Source of the DNA: Caulobacter ginsengisoli | GTDB taxonomy: Bacteria > Pseudomonadota > Alphaproteobacteria > Caulobacterales > Caulobacteraceae | Reading direction: 5' to 3' | Length of the DNA stretch: 64,000 nt | Assembly: GCF_030814835.1 (NCBI RefSeq) | Contig: NZ_JAUSVS010000003.1 | Span: forward strand, 124,001-188,000 | Shown: positions 47,579 to 56,742 of the stretch, one piece after another | Position numbering within the stretch: position 1 is the stretch's first letter | Layout of the letters: each line of letters opens with the position of its first letter | Made by a program: the position numbers and the translations under genes | The notes under the pieces: model-generated | Told to the model about the DNA's origin: nothing | Database searches by the model: none | What the model saw: only the letters and a program-made list of their open reading frames with translations

Positions 47579-48286
47579 ATGCTCACCCGACGCCTGCTGC
47601 TGGCCGCCCTTGCGGCTCCCGCGATCGCCGCCGCGCCGCTCGTCGCGCCCGACGGCGGGCCGGGCCTGTCGCTGCGGGGCCAGAAGCAGGTCGCCAGGTT
47701 GAGGGCGGCGATCCGCGCCAAACAGGCCCGGCAGGCCGTCCTGCCGACACCCAGGTCCGACGCTGAGTTGCTGGTCCGGCTGGCCGATCTCGAACAGACC
47801 GCGCGTGAGGCGCTGTACGGGCTCGACCTCGACGGCATGGCGGCGGACGAACGGCAGGCGACGCTGGACGCGGCCTGGGCGCTGGTCGAGGCGGTGGACC
47901 GCCGCAATCAGCTGGCCTTGAAGGCGATACTGCCGGCGGACGGCGGCTGGTTTGGCCGCACCGCCTATGGCGAGGACGCGGCCCGGGCGGCCTGGCTGAT
48001 CACCGTGCACGCGGTGAACGACCGCCGGCTGATGCGCGAGGCGGCGTCGCGCATGGCGCCGCTGGTGGCTACGGGCGAGATCGAGCCCGCCTGGTACGCC
48101 AGCGTGGTCGACCGACTGGCGGTGCTGGAGGGGCGGCCGCAACGGTTCGGGACCCAGCCGGTCTGTCGGGCCGGCGTCTGGACCGTCGGAGAGGTCGAGG
48201 ATCCCGCTGGCCTGGAGGCTCGACGGGCGTCGCTGGGCCTGCGGTCTATGGCGCGCGGTGACTTCCGCCCGCCGCCGGGGTGCTAG
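47579..48286 (+). CDS. Exported DUF6624-like protein
   Basis: A 235-residue protein with a signal peptide (TRRLLLAALAAPAIAAAP) starting 17 bases after the amidohydrolase stop. The C-terminal half contains AAWLITVHAVNDRRLM and LAVLEGRPQRFGTQ, typical of DUF6624. No function is established for that family. The last 41 bases overlap the convergent TIR-protein gene. Confidence 0.75.
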   Translation: MLTRRLLLAALAAPAIAAAPLVAPDGGPGLSLRGQKQVARLRAAIRAKQARQAVLPTPRSDAELLVRLADLEQTAREALYGLDLDGMAADERQATLDAAWALVEAVDRRNQLALKAILPADGGWFGRTAYGEDAARAAWLITVHAVNDRRLMREAASRMAPLVATGEIEPAWYASVVDRLAVLEGRPQRFGTQPVCRAGVWTVGEVEDPAGLEARRASLGLRSMARGDFRPPPGC

Positions 48287-49325
48287 GATTCTGGGTGGCC
48301 TGGGGGGCTTTGCACTGCTCCACCCGTTCGGCCTTGCGGACCTGGACCTTGCAGACAGCCTGGCCGTCGAAGCCGCAGCTGTAGCCGCCGTCACGCGGCG
48401 TGCAGCGCCAACGCTGGGCCTGGCCGCTGGCGGCGGTGAGGCGGTACTCGCCCTGGGCGTAGCCGCCGCAGATGAATTCGGCCTCCTCGCTCGAGCGGGC
48501 CAGGGCGTCGGCCTTGGCCGCCGCCTCGCTCCTGGACGCCTTCAGGCTGGTCGGCACGATCAGGGGCTGCAGGCGCACGTCGGGCGACCAGGTCTCGGCC
48601 TCGCTGAGCCTGCAGGCGGCGAGACGGGCCTGGGCCTCGGTCGAGTAGACGCCGCTGGGATAGCTGGCCAGGTAGCTGCGCAGCCCCTCGCCATCGGTGC
48701 GGCCGATGGCGGCGGCCCAGGCCTTGTCCTCCTTGGCCGTCGGCACCCCGCCCAGGCCCAGCGGCCGGCACAGGCAGGCCCTGATCAGCCCGACCTTGCA
48801 GACCGGCTTCTGCACCGAGGCGACATTGTTCGAGAACCCCATCACCCCCGAGAACAGCGCCAGGGCGGTGGCCGCATAGGCCGTCAGGCGCAGCCGCCGC
48901 GAGGTCGAGGTCAGGGTGGTGGCCGCCCCGCCCGCTGCCGCGCCCTGGGCCGCCGCGCGGACCTTGGAATAGTTCTTGTCCAGCAGATCGCCGTTCCAGC
49001 CGGAGAGGTCGACGGTCTGCTTGCCGCCGAACCCGACCGGCGGCTTGACCTTGTCGATGACCACCGGCAGCAGCACGCCGCGCGCCTGGGCCCGCTCGGC
49101 CTCGTCCTGCACGAACTCGCCGTCCGGCCCGACCGAGTGGGCGCTCCACAGTGCGATGACGCAGCTGGACTCGTTCAGCTCGGTCTCGATCCTGGCCCGC
49201 CAGCCCGCCCCGGCCTCCAGTTCGCGGTCCCACCAGACCGAGAGGCCAGACATCTGCAGGGCGTTGGCCAGGCGCTCGGCGAAGCTGCGATCCTCGCGGC
49301 GATAGGCGATGTAGACGTCGTTCAT
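48246..49325 (-). CDS. TIR-domain membrane protein
   Basis: A 359-residue protein. Residues 1-110 form a TIR domain (VYIAYRREDRSFAERLANAL, WWDRELEAGAGWR, then WSAHSVGPDGEFVQDEAERA). E75 lies at the position of the NADase catalytic Glu. One membrane helix follows at about 146-165, then a cysteine-rich C-terminal part of about 190 residues. Its ATG overlaps the stop of the TPR-protein gene (ATGA), so the two form one operon. Bacterial TIR proteins can be NAD-consuming immune effectors or scaffolds; either is possible here. Confidence 0.85.
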   Translation of the reverse strand: MNDVYIAYRREDRSFAERLANALQMSGLSVWWDRELEAGAGWRARIETELNESSCVIALWSAHSVGPDGEFVQDEAERAQARGVLLPVVIDKVKPPVGFGGKQTVDLSGWNGDLLDKNYSKVRAAAQGAAAGGAATTLTSTSRRLRLTAYAATALALFSGVMGFSNNVASVQKPVCKVGLIRACLCRPLGLGGVPTAKEDKAWAAAIGRTDGEGLRSYLASYPSGVYSTEAQARLAACRLSEAETWSPDVRLQPLIVPTSLKASRSEAAAKADALARSSEEAEFICGGYAQGEYRLTAASGQAQRWRCTPRDGGYSCGFDGQAVCKVQVRKAERVEQCKAPQATQNPSTPAAGGSHRAP

Positions 49326-52033
49326 GGCTTCGCTTCAGGCTTCGTCTCAGGTGGAGTCTCGGGCTTGGTCTCGGCCCTGGCCTTGGCCTTGGCCAGGCTC
49401 GCCTTGGCCCTGTCCGCCAGATCGCGGTCCTTGGCCGGGATCAGGCCGCGCTGATCAAGCTCGTCCCAGAGACGCACCACCGAGGCCCACTGGCTCGCGT
49501 CGCCGCTCATCCGGGCCATCCGGGCCTCGATAATCGCCAGGTCGCGCAGGCTGCGATAGCCGTGGTCCTTGTCGGCGTTGGCTATGGCCAGCCGGATGTC
49601 CAGACAGTCGCTGTAGGTGTCGTAGGCCTCCCTGTAGCGCTTCTGAGCGTCGAGCCAGTCGCCCATGTCGATCAGGGCGCCGCAGAGGTCACGGCGGATG
49701 GCGACATCATCGGGCCGGGCCTTGAGCCGGGCCCGCTGCAGGGCCAGGTTCTCGGCCACCAGGGTTTCGACGCGGCCATAGTCCTCATCCATCGTCGCCA
49801 GGGCGGCCAGCCGGCTCAGGGCGACGCCCAGATACAGCTGGCTGTCGGCGTCATCGGGCTGCTTGGCCAGGATGCCCCGCGAGAGGGTCACCGATTCCTC
49901 ATAGACCGGCCGGGCGCCTTTGTAGTCGTCGAGCTGGACCAGGGTTTCGGCATAGCGCAGCAGGCCGGTGCGCAGCGTGCCCATATCGCCGGGATAGGCG
50001 ACGACCGCTTCCCGCAGTACGGCCAGGGCCTTGACGTAGGCGTCGCGGGCCTTGGCGTGGTCGCCGGTGCGCGCCTGGATCCAGGCCGTGTTGAGCAGAG
50101 CCGCGCCCAGCAGGTCCTTGGCGAGGACGTCGTCCGGGCTGGCCTTGAGCTGGGCTCCCAGGACGGCGGCGGATTCATCGAACACCTTGCGGGCGGTGGG
50201 CAGGTCGTCCAGGCCCATCAGCGCTGCGCCGTAGAGGTTCAGGTCGATGGCCAGATAGCGGCGGGCCGCGATGTTGCCGCTCTCGGCCGCCACCAGCCGG
50301 CGGTGGATGGCCAGGCCCTCTTCGAAGGCGGCCCGGGCGGGGGGGCCGTCGCCCTTCGTGGCCAGGGCCTGGCCCAGGCGGCTGAGGCTGCGGGCCAGGG
50401 TGGACTGGGCCTGGCGATTGCTGGGATCGAAGGCGGCCAGCCGGCGGGCGATGTCGACCGCCTCCTGGCCTTCGCGTCCGGCGTCGTCCAGCCGTCCCAG
50501 GGACTGCGACATGTCCGAGGCGATCGCCAGATTGTCGGCCAGCATGCCGCCGATGTCGGTGTTGTCGGGCGCCGAGGCGTAGAGCTTGCGCGAAACCTCC
50601 AGGCTCTGGTTGATCATGTCCTTGGCCTGGGCATTCTCGTTCAGCAGCCACAGGGCGCCGCCGACCTTGGCCAGGACCAGGGCGAGGTTGCGCTGGTGGC
50701 TCACATTGCCTGGGTCGGCCTCGCCCACCTTGCGCAGGATGGCGGCGGCGGCCTCGTAATCGGCCTTGGAGCCGCCGGCGTCGCCGACCTGCAGCTTGAC
50801 GTCGGCCCGGTCGCTGAGCACGGCGGCCAGGTCGAGCTGGGTCTGGGCGCTGCTGGGGGATTCCGCCGCCAGCGCCTGGGTGAGGGTCAGGGCCTCGTTG
50901 TAGTATTTCACGCCCTGGGCCGTGTCGCCGCCCGTGACCGTCACGCCGCCCAGGGCGTCCAGGGTCTGGGCCAGTTCGCGCCGGGCCCGCATGTCGCCGG
51001 GCTGGCTGGCGGCCAGGCGGCGGGCGAGGGTCAGCGACTCCTCCAGGCTCGCCCGGGCCTCCTTGAGCCGACCCGTGGTCGTCTGCAGGTCGGCCAGCGA
51101 ACCCAGGCTGATCATCAGAGCCCGCTGTGAATCGACCTCATCCGGCGCCGCCTTCATCAGCTTGCGGGCGATGCCCAGGCCCTGTTCCAGGGGCGCCTGG
51201 GCGGCCACCTGGTCGCCCAGGTGGCTGAGGATGTCGCCCATCTCCTCGAGGGCGGAAAAGCGGTCTGTATCGGACCGGGCGGTCGCCAGGGCCTTGCCGG
51301 CCGTGGTCCGGGCGTCGTTCAGCCGGCCGGCGTTCTGATAGAGGCGGGTGAGATCGCGCCAGCCGGGATAATAGGCCGGGGTGCGCTTCTGGGCCTGTTC
51401 CCAGATGGCGATGACGTCGTTGGTGGTCTTCTCGCCCTTGTCGCGCATGTCCTCGGCCAGGGCGGCCAGCTGGCGCAGCTGCACGGCGGCCCGCTCGTCG
51501 GCGGCCGCGTCCTGGGCGGCGATGTCGATCCGCATCAGCTGTTCGATGACCGGGAAGGCGCCCACCCGGTCGCCGTCGGCGAAGCGTTGCAGCGCCTCCT
51601 GCAGCTTGGGGTCGTCGTTCTTCACCAGGGCGGCGATCTGGGCCTGATAGGCCTCGATCTGGGCGGCGTAGGCGCTGTCGCGCTCGGCCAGCTCTCGACT
51701 GACTTGCTCGCGATCGGCGATGATCTTGTCCAGTTCGGCCCGGGCCGCGTCGCGTTCGGCCTGGGTGCGCTTGAGGTCGCGGACGGTCAGCCGCAGAGTC
51801 TTCTCCGCCCCGTCGAGCCGGGTGAGCAGCACCTCTTCGCGCTCGCTGGTCAGCCGCTGGTCTCTGGCGATCGCGATGGCCCGCTGGGTGACCAGATCGT
51901 CCTGCAACCGCCGCGCCGAGGCCGACAGGTCGCCCGCGGCCCAGGCTGCTGTGGGGGCCGTGGTGGCCGCCGTCGCGGCCAGGGCCAAGGCCAGCAGCGT
52001 TCGCCAAATCCATGCCAAGCCCGGCCTGACCAC
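49322..52033 (-). CDS. Exported TPR-repeat protein
   Basis: A 903-residue protein. The N-terminus is a signal peptide (WIWRTLLALALAATAATTAP, cleavage near AWA). Residues about 35-135 form a charged coiled coil (ERDAARAELDKIIADREQV). About 14 TPR-like helical repeats run to about residue 850, and the tail is rich in Lys, Pro and Glu. GTG 52033 is chosen because GGAGAG lies just upstream; other GTGs at 52060 and beyond are possible. TPR arrays mediate protein contacts. Coupled to the TIR protein, it may be its sensor or scaffold (inference). Confidence 0.82.
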   Translation of the reverse strand: MVRPGLAWIWRTLLALALAATAATTAPTAAWAAGDLSASARRLQDDLVTQRAIAIARDQRLTSEREEVLLTRLDGAEKTLRLTVRDLKRTQAERDAARAELDKIIADREQVSRELAERDSAYAAQIEAYQAQIAALVKNDDPKLQEALQRFADGDRVGAFPVIEQLMRIDIAAQDAAADERAAVQLRQLAALAEDMRDKGEKTTNDVIAIWEQAQKRTPAYYPGWRDLTRLYQNAGRLNDARTTAGKALATARSDTDRFSALEEMGDILSHLGDQVAAQAPLEQGLGIARKLMKAAPDEVDSQRALMISLGSLADLQTTTGRLKEARASLEESLTLARRLAASQPGDMRARRELAQTLDALGGVTVTGGDTAQGVKYYNEALTLTQALAAESPSSAQTQLDLAAVLSDRADVKLQVGDAGGSKADYEAAAAILRKVGEADPGNVSHQRNLALVLAKVGGALWLLNENAQAKDMINQSLEVSRKLYASAPDNTDIGGMLADNLAIASDMSQSLGRLDDAGREGQEAVDIARRLAAFDPSNRQAQSTLARSLSRLGQALATKGDGPPARAAFEEGLAIHRRLVAAESGNIAARRYLAIDLNLYGAALMGLDDLPTARKVFDESAAVLGAQLKASPDDVLAKDLLGAALLNTAWIQARTGDHAKARDAYVKALAVLREAVVAYPGDMGTLRTGLLRYAETLVQLDDYKGARPVYEESVTLSRGILAKQPDDADSQLYLGVALSRLAALATMDEDYGRVETLVAENLALQRARLKARPDDVAIRRDLCGALIDMGDWLDAQKRYREAYDTYSDCLDIRLAIANADKDHGYRSLRDLAIIEARMARMSGDASQWASVVRLWDELDQRGLIPAKDRDLADRAKASLAKAKARAETKPETPPETKPEAKP

Positions 52034-52136
52034 CGCAATCTCTCCGACGTCGCGTTTCACCCTGGCAGAGGTGCGCTCGACGCGGGCCCCGGCCAAGCTA
52101 CATAAAGGGGGGCGGGCGCGGCCCTGGGGGGAGATC

Positions 52137-53531
52137 ATGGCGGAAAGCAACCACATCGTCGGCGCCGCCGGCGAGCCCGGCGTCGAGGCTTTCGGCTACA
52201 AGCAGGAACTCAAGCGGGCGCTCAGCCTCTGGGACCTGCTGTTCTACGGCCTGGTGTTCATCTCACCCATCGCCCCGTTCGGCGTGTTCGGCTTCGTCTA
52301 CAACGCCAGCCACGGCATGCCGCCGCTGGTCTATGCGGTGGGCCTCATCGCCATGCTGTTCACCGCCTTCAGCTATGTGGCGATGTCGCGGGCCTTTCCG
52401 GTGGCCGGCTCGGTCTATGCCTATGCCGGCCGCGGGATCGGCGAGAGCGCCGGCTTCCTGGCCGGCTGGGCCATCCTGCTCGACTATCTGCTGCTGCCGA
52501 CCCTGGTCTATGTCGGCGCCTCGGTGACCATGACCGTGGTGCTGCCGGGCGTGCCCAAGCCGGTCTGGGTGGTGGTGTTCCTGGTCTTCAACACTGTGGT
52601 CAACCTGATCGGCATCGAGACCACCGCGCTGCTCAACAAGATTCTGCTGGCTCTGCAGATCATGGTTCTGGCCGTCTTCGTCGGGTTCGCGGTCTATGGC
52701 CTGCAACATGGCGTCGCCGGCGCGCACCTCAGCTGGGCCCCCCTGTGGGACAGCGCCAAGGTCACGCCGGCCCTGGTCTTCGGCGCGCTGTCGTTCGCGG
52801 CGCTCAGCTTCCTGGGCTTCGACGCCATCTCTACCCTGTCGGAGGAAGCCAAGGGCGGGGCCCGGTCGGTGGGGTGGGCGACCATCCTGTCGCTGGTGCT
52901 GGCCGCCACCCTGTTCATCGGCCAGACCTACCTCGCCTCGCTGTTCGTGCTGGGCCGCGACCACTTCCCGCCGGGCGACGGTACCGCCAACGCCTTCCTG
53001 ACCGTGGCCAACATCATGGGCGGCCCGATTCTGCAGAACGTGACGGCGGTGCTGGGCCTGCTGCTGTCAGCCCTGGCCGGCGCCCTGGCCGCCCAGGCGG
53101 CGACGGCGCGGCTGCTCTACAGCATGGCGCGGGACGGCAAGCTGCCGCGCTTCCTGGCCCATGTGGACGCCAGGCGGAAGACGCCGCAGCGGGCGGTGCT
53201 GCTGGTGGCGGCCATCACCCTGCTCCTGGGCCTGGCCATGGTCGACCATCTGCAACTGATCATCAGCCTGGTGAACTTCGGGGCGCTGTTCGGCTTCCTG
53301 ACCCTACACCTCTCGGTGGTCTGGTATTTCCTGATCCGCCGGCGGACCGGCCGCTGGTTCGCCCACCTGCTGAGCCCCGCCCTCGGCTTCGCCGTCATCG
53401 CCTATGTGCTCTACAACGCCGACCACCTGGCCAAAATTGCGGGGCTGACGTGGCTGGCCGTCGGCGTGGTGGTGCTGGTCGTCCTGAAACTAAAGGGCCA
53501 GTCGGCCGCCCTGCCGGTCGACGAAGTTTAG
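52137..53531 (+). CDS. APC-family amino acid/polyamine permease
   Basis: A 464-residue, 12-helix transporter. Helix 1 begins LSLWDLLFYGLVFISPIAPFGVFG, the unwound substrate region of APC carriers. FAALSFLGFDAISTLSEEAKGG in helix 6 is the family signature. It is closest in appearance to PuuP-like or putrescine/amino-acid importers. GGGGGGAG precedes the ATG. It is divergent from the TPR-TIR operon over 103 bases. Confidence 0.88.
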   Translation: MAESNHIVGAAGEPGVEAFGYKQELKRALSLWDLLFYGLVFISPIAPFGVFGFVYNASHGMPPLVYAVGLIAMLFTAFSYVAMSRAFPVAGSVYAYAGRGIGESAGFLAGWAILLDYLLLPTLVYVGASVTMTVVLPGVPKPVWVVVFLVFNTVVNLIGIETTALLNKILLALQIMVLAVFVGFAVYGLQHGVAGAHLSWAPLWDSAKVTPALVFGALSFAALSFLGFDAISTLSEEAKGGARSVGWATILSLVLAATLFIGQTYLASLFVLGRDHFPPGDGTANAFLTVANIMGGPILQNVTAVLGLLLSALAGALAAQAATARLLYSMARDGKLPRFLAHVDARRKTPQRAVLLVAAITLLLGLAMVDHLQLIISLVNFGALFGFLTLHLSVVWYFLIRRRTGRWFAHLLSPALGFAVIAYVLYNADHLAKIAGLTWLAVGVVVLVVLKLKGQSAALPVDEV

Positions 53532-53586
53532 CCCGTTAAGTCGATTTAACTGGCCAGGGCGGCGCGCCGACGGGATTGTCCGCGCC

Positions 53587-54900
53587 ATGAGAGTCCCAGC
53601 CTTCGCGCTCGCCCTGTTGCTGACCCTGCCGTTCGCGCCTGCCGTCCAGGCTGGCACGGTCGGCGACTGCCGTGTCGGCGCCTATCGCCTGGCCGGCGGC
53701 CGGGTCGTGGATATCGCCCCCACCGACGGGGATACGCTGCGCTGGCGGACCTTCGATGGCGAGACCGGGGCCCTGCATGCGGCCGCCGATGGTCGCTGGA
53801 CCAGCACGTTCGGCTGGACCGACCGGCCGGATGGCAAGGCCGCCACCTTTTCCTGCGCCAAGGGGCGGATCACCTTCGACGGCCGCACCGGCAAGCGCAT
53901 CGCCTTCAATCAGACCGAGACCCGCTTTCCGGGCCGGGGCGTCGATCTGGCCGGCCGGCTGGTGCTGCCCAAGGGCGGCGGCAGGGTCCCGATCGTGGTG
54001 CTGGTGCATGGCTCGGAGCGGGATTCGGCCCGCGACTTCTACTGGCTGCAGCGCATGCTGCCGGCCCAGGGCATCGGGGTCTTCGTCTACGACAAGCGCG
54101 GGACCGGTGGCTCGGGCGGCGACTACAGCCAGGATTTCGACCTCCTGGCCGACGACGCGGTGGCGGCGATGCGCGAGGCGCGACGGTTGGCCGGGAGCCG
54201 GGCCGGACGGGTCGGCTATCAGGGCGGCAGCCAGGGGGGCTGGGTCGTGCCGCTGGCCGCCAACCGCGCGCCGGTCGACTTCGCCATCATCAGCTTCGGC
54301 CTGGCGGTGACGGTGCTGGAGGAGGACCAGCAGGAGGTGGTGCTGGAGATGACCCTCAAGGGCCACAGCCCGCAGGACATCGCCAAGGCCCTGGAGGTCG
54401 CCCGGGCCGCCGAGGCGGTGATCGCCAGCGGCTTCACCTCAGGCTTCGACGAGTTCGACGCCGTCCGGGCCAAATACCGGGACGAGCCCTGGTACAAGGA
54501 CCTGCACGGCAACTTCACCTGGCTGCTGCTGCCCTACGACAAGGCCCAGCTGATCGAGAAGGGCCAGGCCCTGAAATGGGGCACGCCCTGGACCTACGAG
54601 CCGATGCCGACGCTCGAGGCCAGCACCACGCCCCAGCTCTGGGCGCTTGGGGCCGACGATTTCGAGGCGCCCAGCGCCATGACCAGCGACCGCATCCGCT
54701 CGCTGCAGGCCAAGGGCCTGCCCTTCACCCTGGCGGTCTTCCCCAAGGCCGAGCACGGCCTGACCGAGTACGAGATGAAGGACGGGATGCGGGTCTCGAC
54801 CCGCTATGCGCCGGGCTATCTGCAGATGATGGCCGACTTCATCCGCACCGGCCGGATCGGCCCGCGCTATGGCGGCGCGGTGATCGACCGGCCGAACTAG
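53587..54900 (+). CDS. Exported alpha/beta hydrolase
   Basis: A 437-residue protein with a signal peptide (cleavage near PAVQAGT) and a roughly 100-residue N-terminal beta domain. The alpha/beta hydrolase domain has oxyanion HGSERDS, nucleophile GGSQGGWV (GxSxG variant near residue 220), acid region LGADDFEAP and a catalytic His in KAEHGLTEY. It resembles secreted esterases/peptidases of the dienelactone-hydrolase-like group. Substrate unknown. Confidence 0.85.
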   Translation: MRVPAFALALLLTLPFAPAVQAGTVGDCRVGAYRLAGGRVVDIAPTDGDTLRWRTFDGETGALHAAADGRWTSTFGWTDRPDGKAATFSCAKGRITFDGRTGKRIAFNQTETRFPGRGVDLAGRLVLPKGGGRVPIVVLVHGSERDSARDFYWLQRMLPAQGIGVFVYDKRGTGGSGGDYSQDFDLLADDAVAAMREARRLAGSRAGRVGYQGGSQGGWVVPLAANRAPVDFAIISFGLAVTVLEEDQQEVVLEMTLKGHSPQDIAKALEVARAAEAVIASGFTSGFDEFDAVRAKYRDEPWYKDLHGNFTWLLLPYDKAQLIEKGQALKWGTPWTYEPMPTLEASTTPQLWALGADDFEAPSAMTSDRIRSLQAKGLPFTLAVFPKAEHGLTEYEMKDGMRVSTRYAPGYLQMMADFIRTGRIGPRYGGAVIDRPN

Positions 54901-54942
54901 CGCATTCCCCGGGAGTTTGGATCGGGACGGTGTCTACCTCTT

Positions 54943-55041
54943 CCCGAGTTCCCTGGCGAAGGCCAGGGTCCAAGCGGGGCCGGCCACGCTGTCCGCGCCT
55001 CTTCAAGGACCCTCGGCTTGGACCCTGGCCTTCGCCAGGGA
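54943..55041. repeat. Long intergenic inverted repeat with internal hairpins
   Basis: A 26-base arm at 54950-54975 is the exact reverse complement of 55016-55041, with a 40-base spacer. Each arm itself contains CCTGG-CGAAGG-CCAGG, a small palindrome. Similarity of the arms extends outward with a few mismatches to about 54943. It lies between two convergent genes, so it could act as a bidirectional terminator. The arm sequence also looks like a dispersed palindromic element of the REP type. Confidence 0.78.
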
Positions 55042-55095
55042 AACCGGGGATGGGGCGGGCAAGCCGCGACCCATCACAGGCGGAAACACCCTAGC

Positions 55096-55461
55096 CTACC
55101 GCCAGTTCAGCGCGGTCTTCTGCAGGGCTGGCTGGCGCAGCAGCACGCCCAGGGAGGTTCCCTCGATCACGCATTCGGCGCGACCGTCCTGGCCGACGAC
55201 GCAGGTCGCGGTCTTGCCGAAGGCGGCGGCCATCAGGGCCGGGCGGCTCTGGGCGGGCTGGATGAGGGTGATGGGGACCCAATCGCCGGGCGTGCGGGCG
55301 ACGCAGACGGTGCGGGCGTCGAGGATTTCGAGAACCGGTCCCCGCACGAAGCCGCCGCTCTGGACGGGTTTGCCCTGGCAGGGGGAAGCGGCCTGGGCCG
55401 GGGCAGGGCGGAACATCAGCGCGCCCAGGACGAAGAACAGGAAAACGCTAAAACGGGCCAT
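55096..55461 (-). CDS. Small exported protein, weakly nuclease-fold-like
   Basis: A 121-residue protein with a signal peptide (cleavage near PAQAAS). The segment VRGPVLEILDARTVCVART followed by ITLIQPAQSRP recalls the opening strands of secreted staphylococcal-nuclease-like proteins, but DGDT is replaced by DART and the catalytic Arg/Glu residues are not evident. Three cysteines remain in the mature part. Function unknown. Confidence 0.62.
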   Translation of the reverse strand: MARFSVFLFFVLGALMFRPAPAQAASPCQGKPVQSGGFVRGPVLEILDARTVCVARTPGDWVPITLIQPAQSRPALMAAAFGKTATCVVGQDGRAECVIEGTSLGVLLRQPALQKTALNWR

Positions 55462-55512
55462 GACGCCACCTCACTACTGAAGGCGTAATGGCTGGAACCG
55501 GCGGCAGTTCCG

Positions 55513-55872
55513 TCAGCCGATGGGTTGGCCGAAGGTGATCCAGAAGCGGTTACAGTCGCGGACGATGAATTCGCGCATGCCGTACTCAGTGTCGTGCAGA
55601 TCTTCGAAGATTTCGACGCCTATGGGCAGGCGGTCGCGCATGGCCTGGATGTCATCGACCCGGATGTAGAGATCGACCTCGCGCCGGAAGGCGTCGCTCG
55701 CCTGGCCGCCGATCGACAGCATGATCTCGCTGTCGCCCAGCGTCAGGGCCGCCCAGTCGAGCTCGCAGCCCTCCCGCTGGTTGGTGGCGCGCACCTTGAA
55801 GCCGATGGCTTCGTACCAGGCCGCCGTGACGGCGACATCGGGGACGTGCAGCATGGGCATGACGGTGGGCAT
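55513..55872 (-). CDS. VOC-fold protein
   Basis: A 119-residue single VOC domain, starting VMPMLHVPDVAVTAAWYEA and ending MREFIVRDCNRFWITFGQ. The last strand has F-W-I where metal-dependent members carry Glu, so it may be a ligand-binding protein rather than an enzyme. The start lies one base after the stop of the upstream esterase gene, indicating co-transcription. Confidence 0.78.
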   Translation of the reverse strand: MPTVMPMLHVPDVAVTAAWYEAIGFKVRATNQREGCELDWAALTLGDSEIMLSIGGQASDAFRREVDLYIRVDDIQAMRDRLPIGVEIFEDLHDTEYGMREFIVRDCNRFWITFGQPIG

Positions 55873-55873
55873 G

Positions 55874-56719
55874 TCAGGGACCCGCGGGCTTGAGGGGGAA
55901 CAGCTTGCGCAAGGCGTCCAGGGCGGCCGGGTGATAGATGGTGGCGTGGGTCTCTTCCCTCAGAGGCGCGAAGATGAAGGTCAGGCCCGCCGGCTGTTTG
56001 GCGCGGACGGCGGCGGCCAGGTCGTCGACCCGCATGGCGGGCCCCTCGTTGCCGATGGAGAGATAGAGGGTCCGCGTCCCTGGCGGCTGGGCGGCCAGCA
56101 GGTCCGGCGCGGCCTTGGCCAGCGAGCCGTTGTCCCACCACAGGCTGGGGCTGATGGCGATGTAGCCGTCGAACAGCTGCGGCTGCTTGAGGAAGGTCTC
56201 GACGATGAACAGACCCGCCAGCGACTCGCCGATGATCACCCGGCGGCCGCTGGTGCGGAACCGGGCGTCGATGGCCGGCTGCAGCTCGGTCTCGATATAA
56301 CGCCGGAACGCGGCCGAGCCGCCGCTGGTCGGGGCGTCCTTGAGGTCGCGGGGGTCGGTGGAGGGGAAGGTCAGGTCGCGCTTGCGGTCCGGATCGACGA
56401 TGCCGACCACGATCATCTCGCCGAACTGGCCGTTCAGCTGCGAAACCTGGGCCAGGCCCGAGATGTGGTGGAAGTCCTCGTCCTCGGCCCCATCCAGCAG
56501 ATAGAGCACCGGATAGCGCTTGGCGCCCTCCTTGTAGCCGGGCGGCAGCCAGACATTGATCCGCATGCTTGCCTTCAGAACTGTCGAGGGCAGGCTGTAG
56601 GACTGGCCGATGACGATGGGTTTCTCATCGAGCAGGAGCGGCGGGGCGAGAGTCGAGGCGGCAGCCGGCAGGCCGCACAGCGCCAGGGCGAGGACGAGAA
56701 GGGAAGCGAGTCTCTGCAT
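55874..56719 (-). CDS. Exported esterase (IroE/Fes-like alpha/beta hydrolase)
   Basis: A 281-residue protein with a signal peptide. INVWLPPGYKEGAKRYPVLY and the nucleophile motif IIGESLAGLFIVE identify the putative-esterase family that includes siderophore esterase IroE. A catalytic His is probably in EETHATIYHPA. It precedes the VOC gene. Siderophore cleavage cannot be claimed without an adjacent siderophore system; none is in the window. Confidence 0.83.
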   Translation of the reverse strand: MQRLASLLVLALALCGLPAAASTLAPPLLLDEKPIVIGQSYSLPSTVLKASMRINVWLPPGYKEGAKRYPVLYLLDGAEDEDFHHISGLAQVSQLNGQFGEMIVVGIVDPDRKRDLTFPSTDPRDLKDAPTSGGSAAFRRYIETELQPAIDARFRTSGRRVIIGESLAGLFIVETFLKQPQLFDGYIAISPSLWWDNGSLAKAAPDLLAAQPPGTRTLYLSIGNEGPAMRVDDLAAAVRAKQPAGLTFIFAPLREETHATIYHPAALDALRKLFPLKPAGP

Positions 56720-56742
56720 GCGCCCACCCTAGCGGGGCGGGT

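Noticed and set aside
53535..53550. GTTAA-GTCGAT-TTAAC, resembling a CtrA box
   Set aside because: The spacing between the TTAA halves is 6, not the 7 of the CtrA consensus, and it is a single site between two genes.
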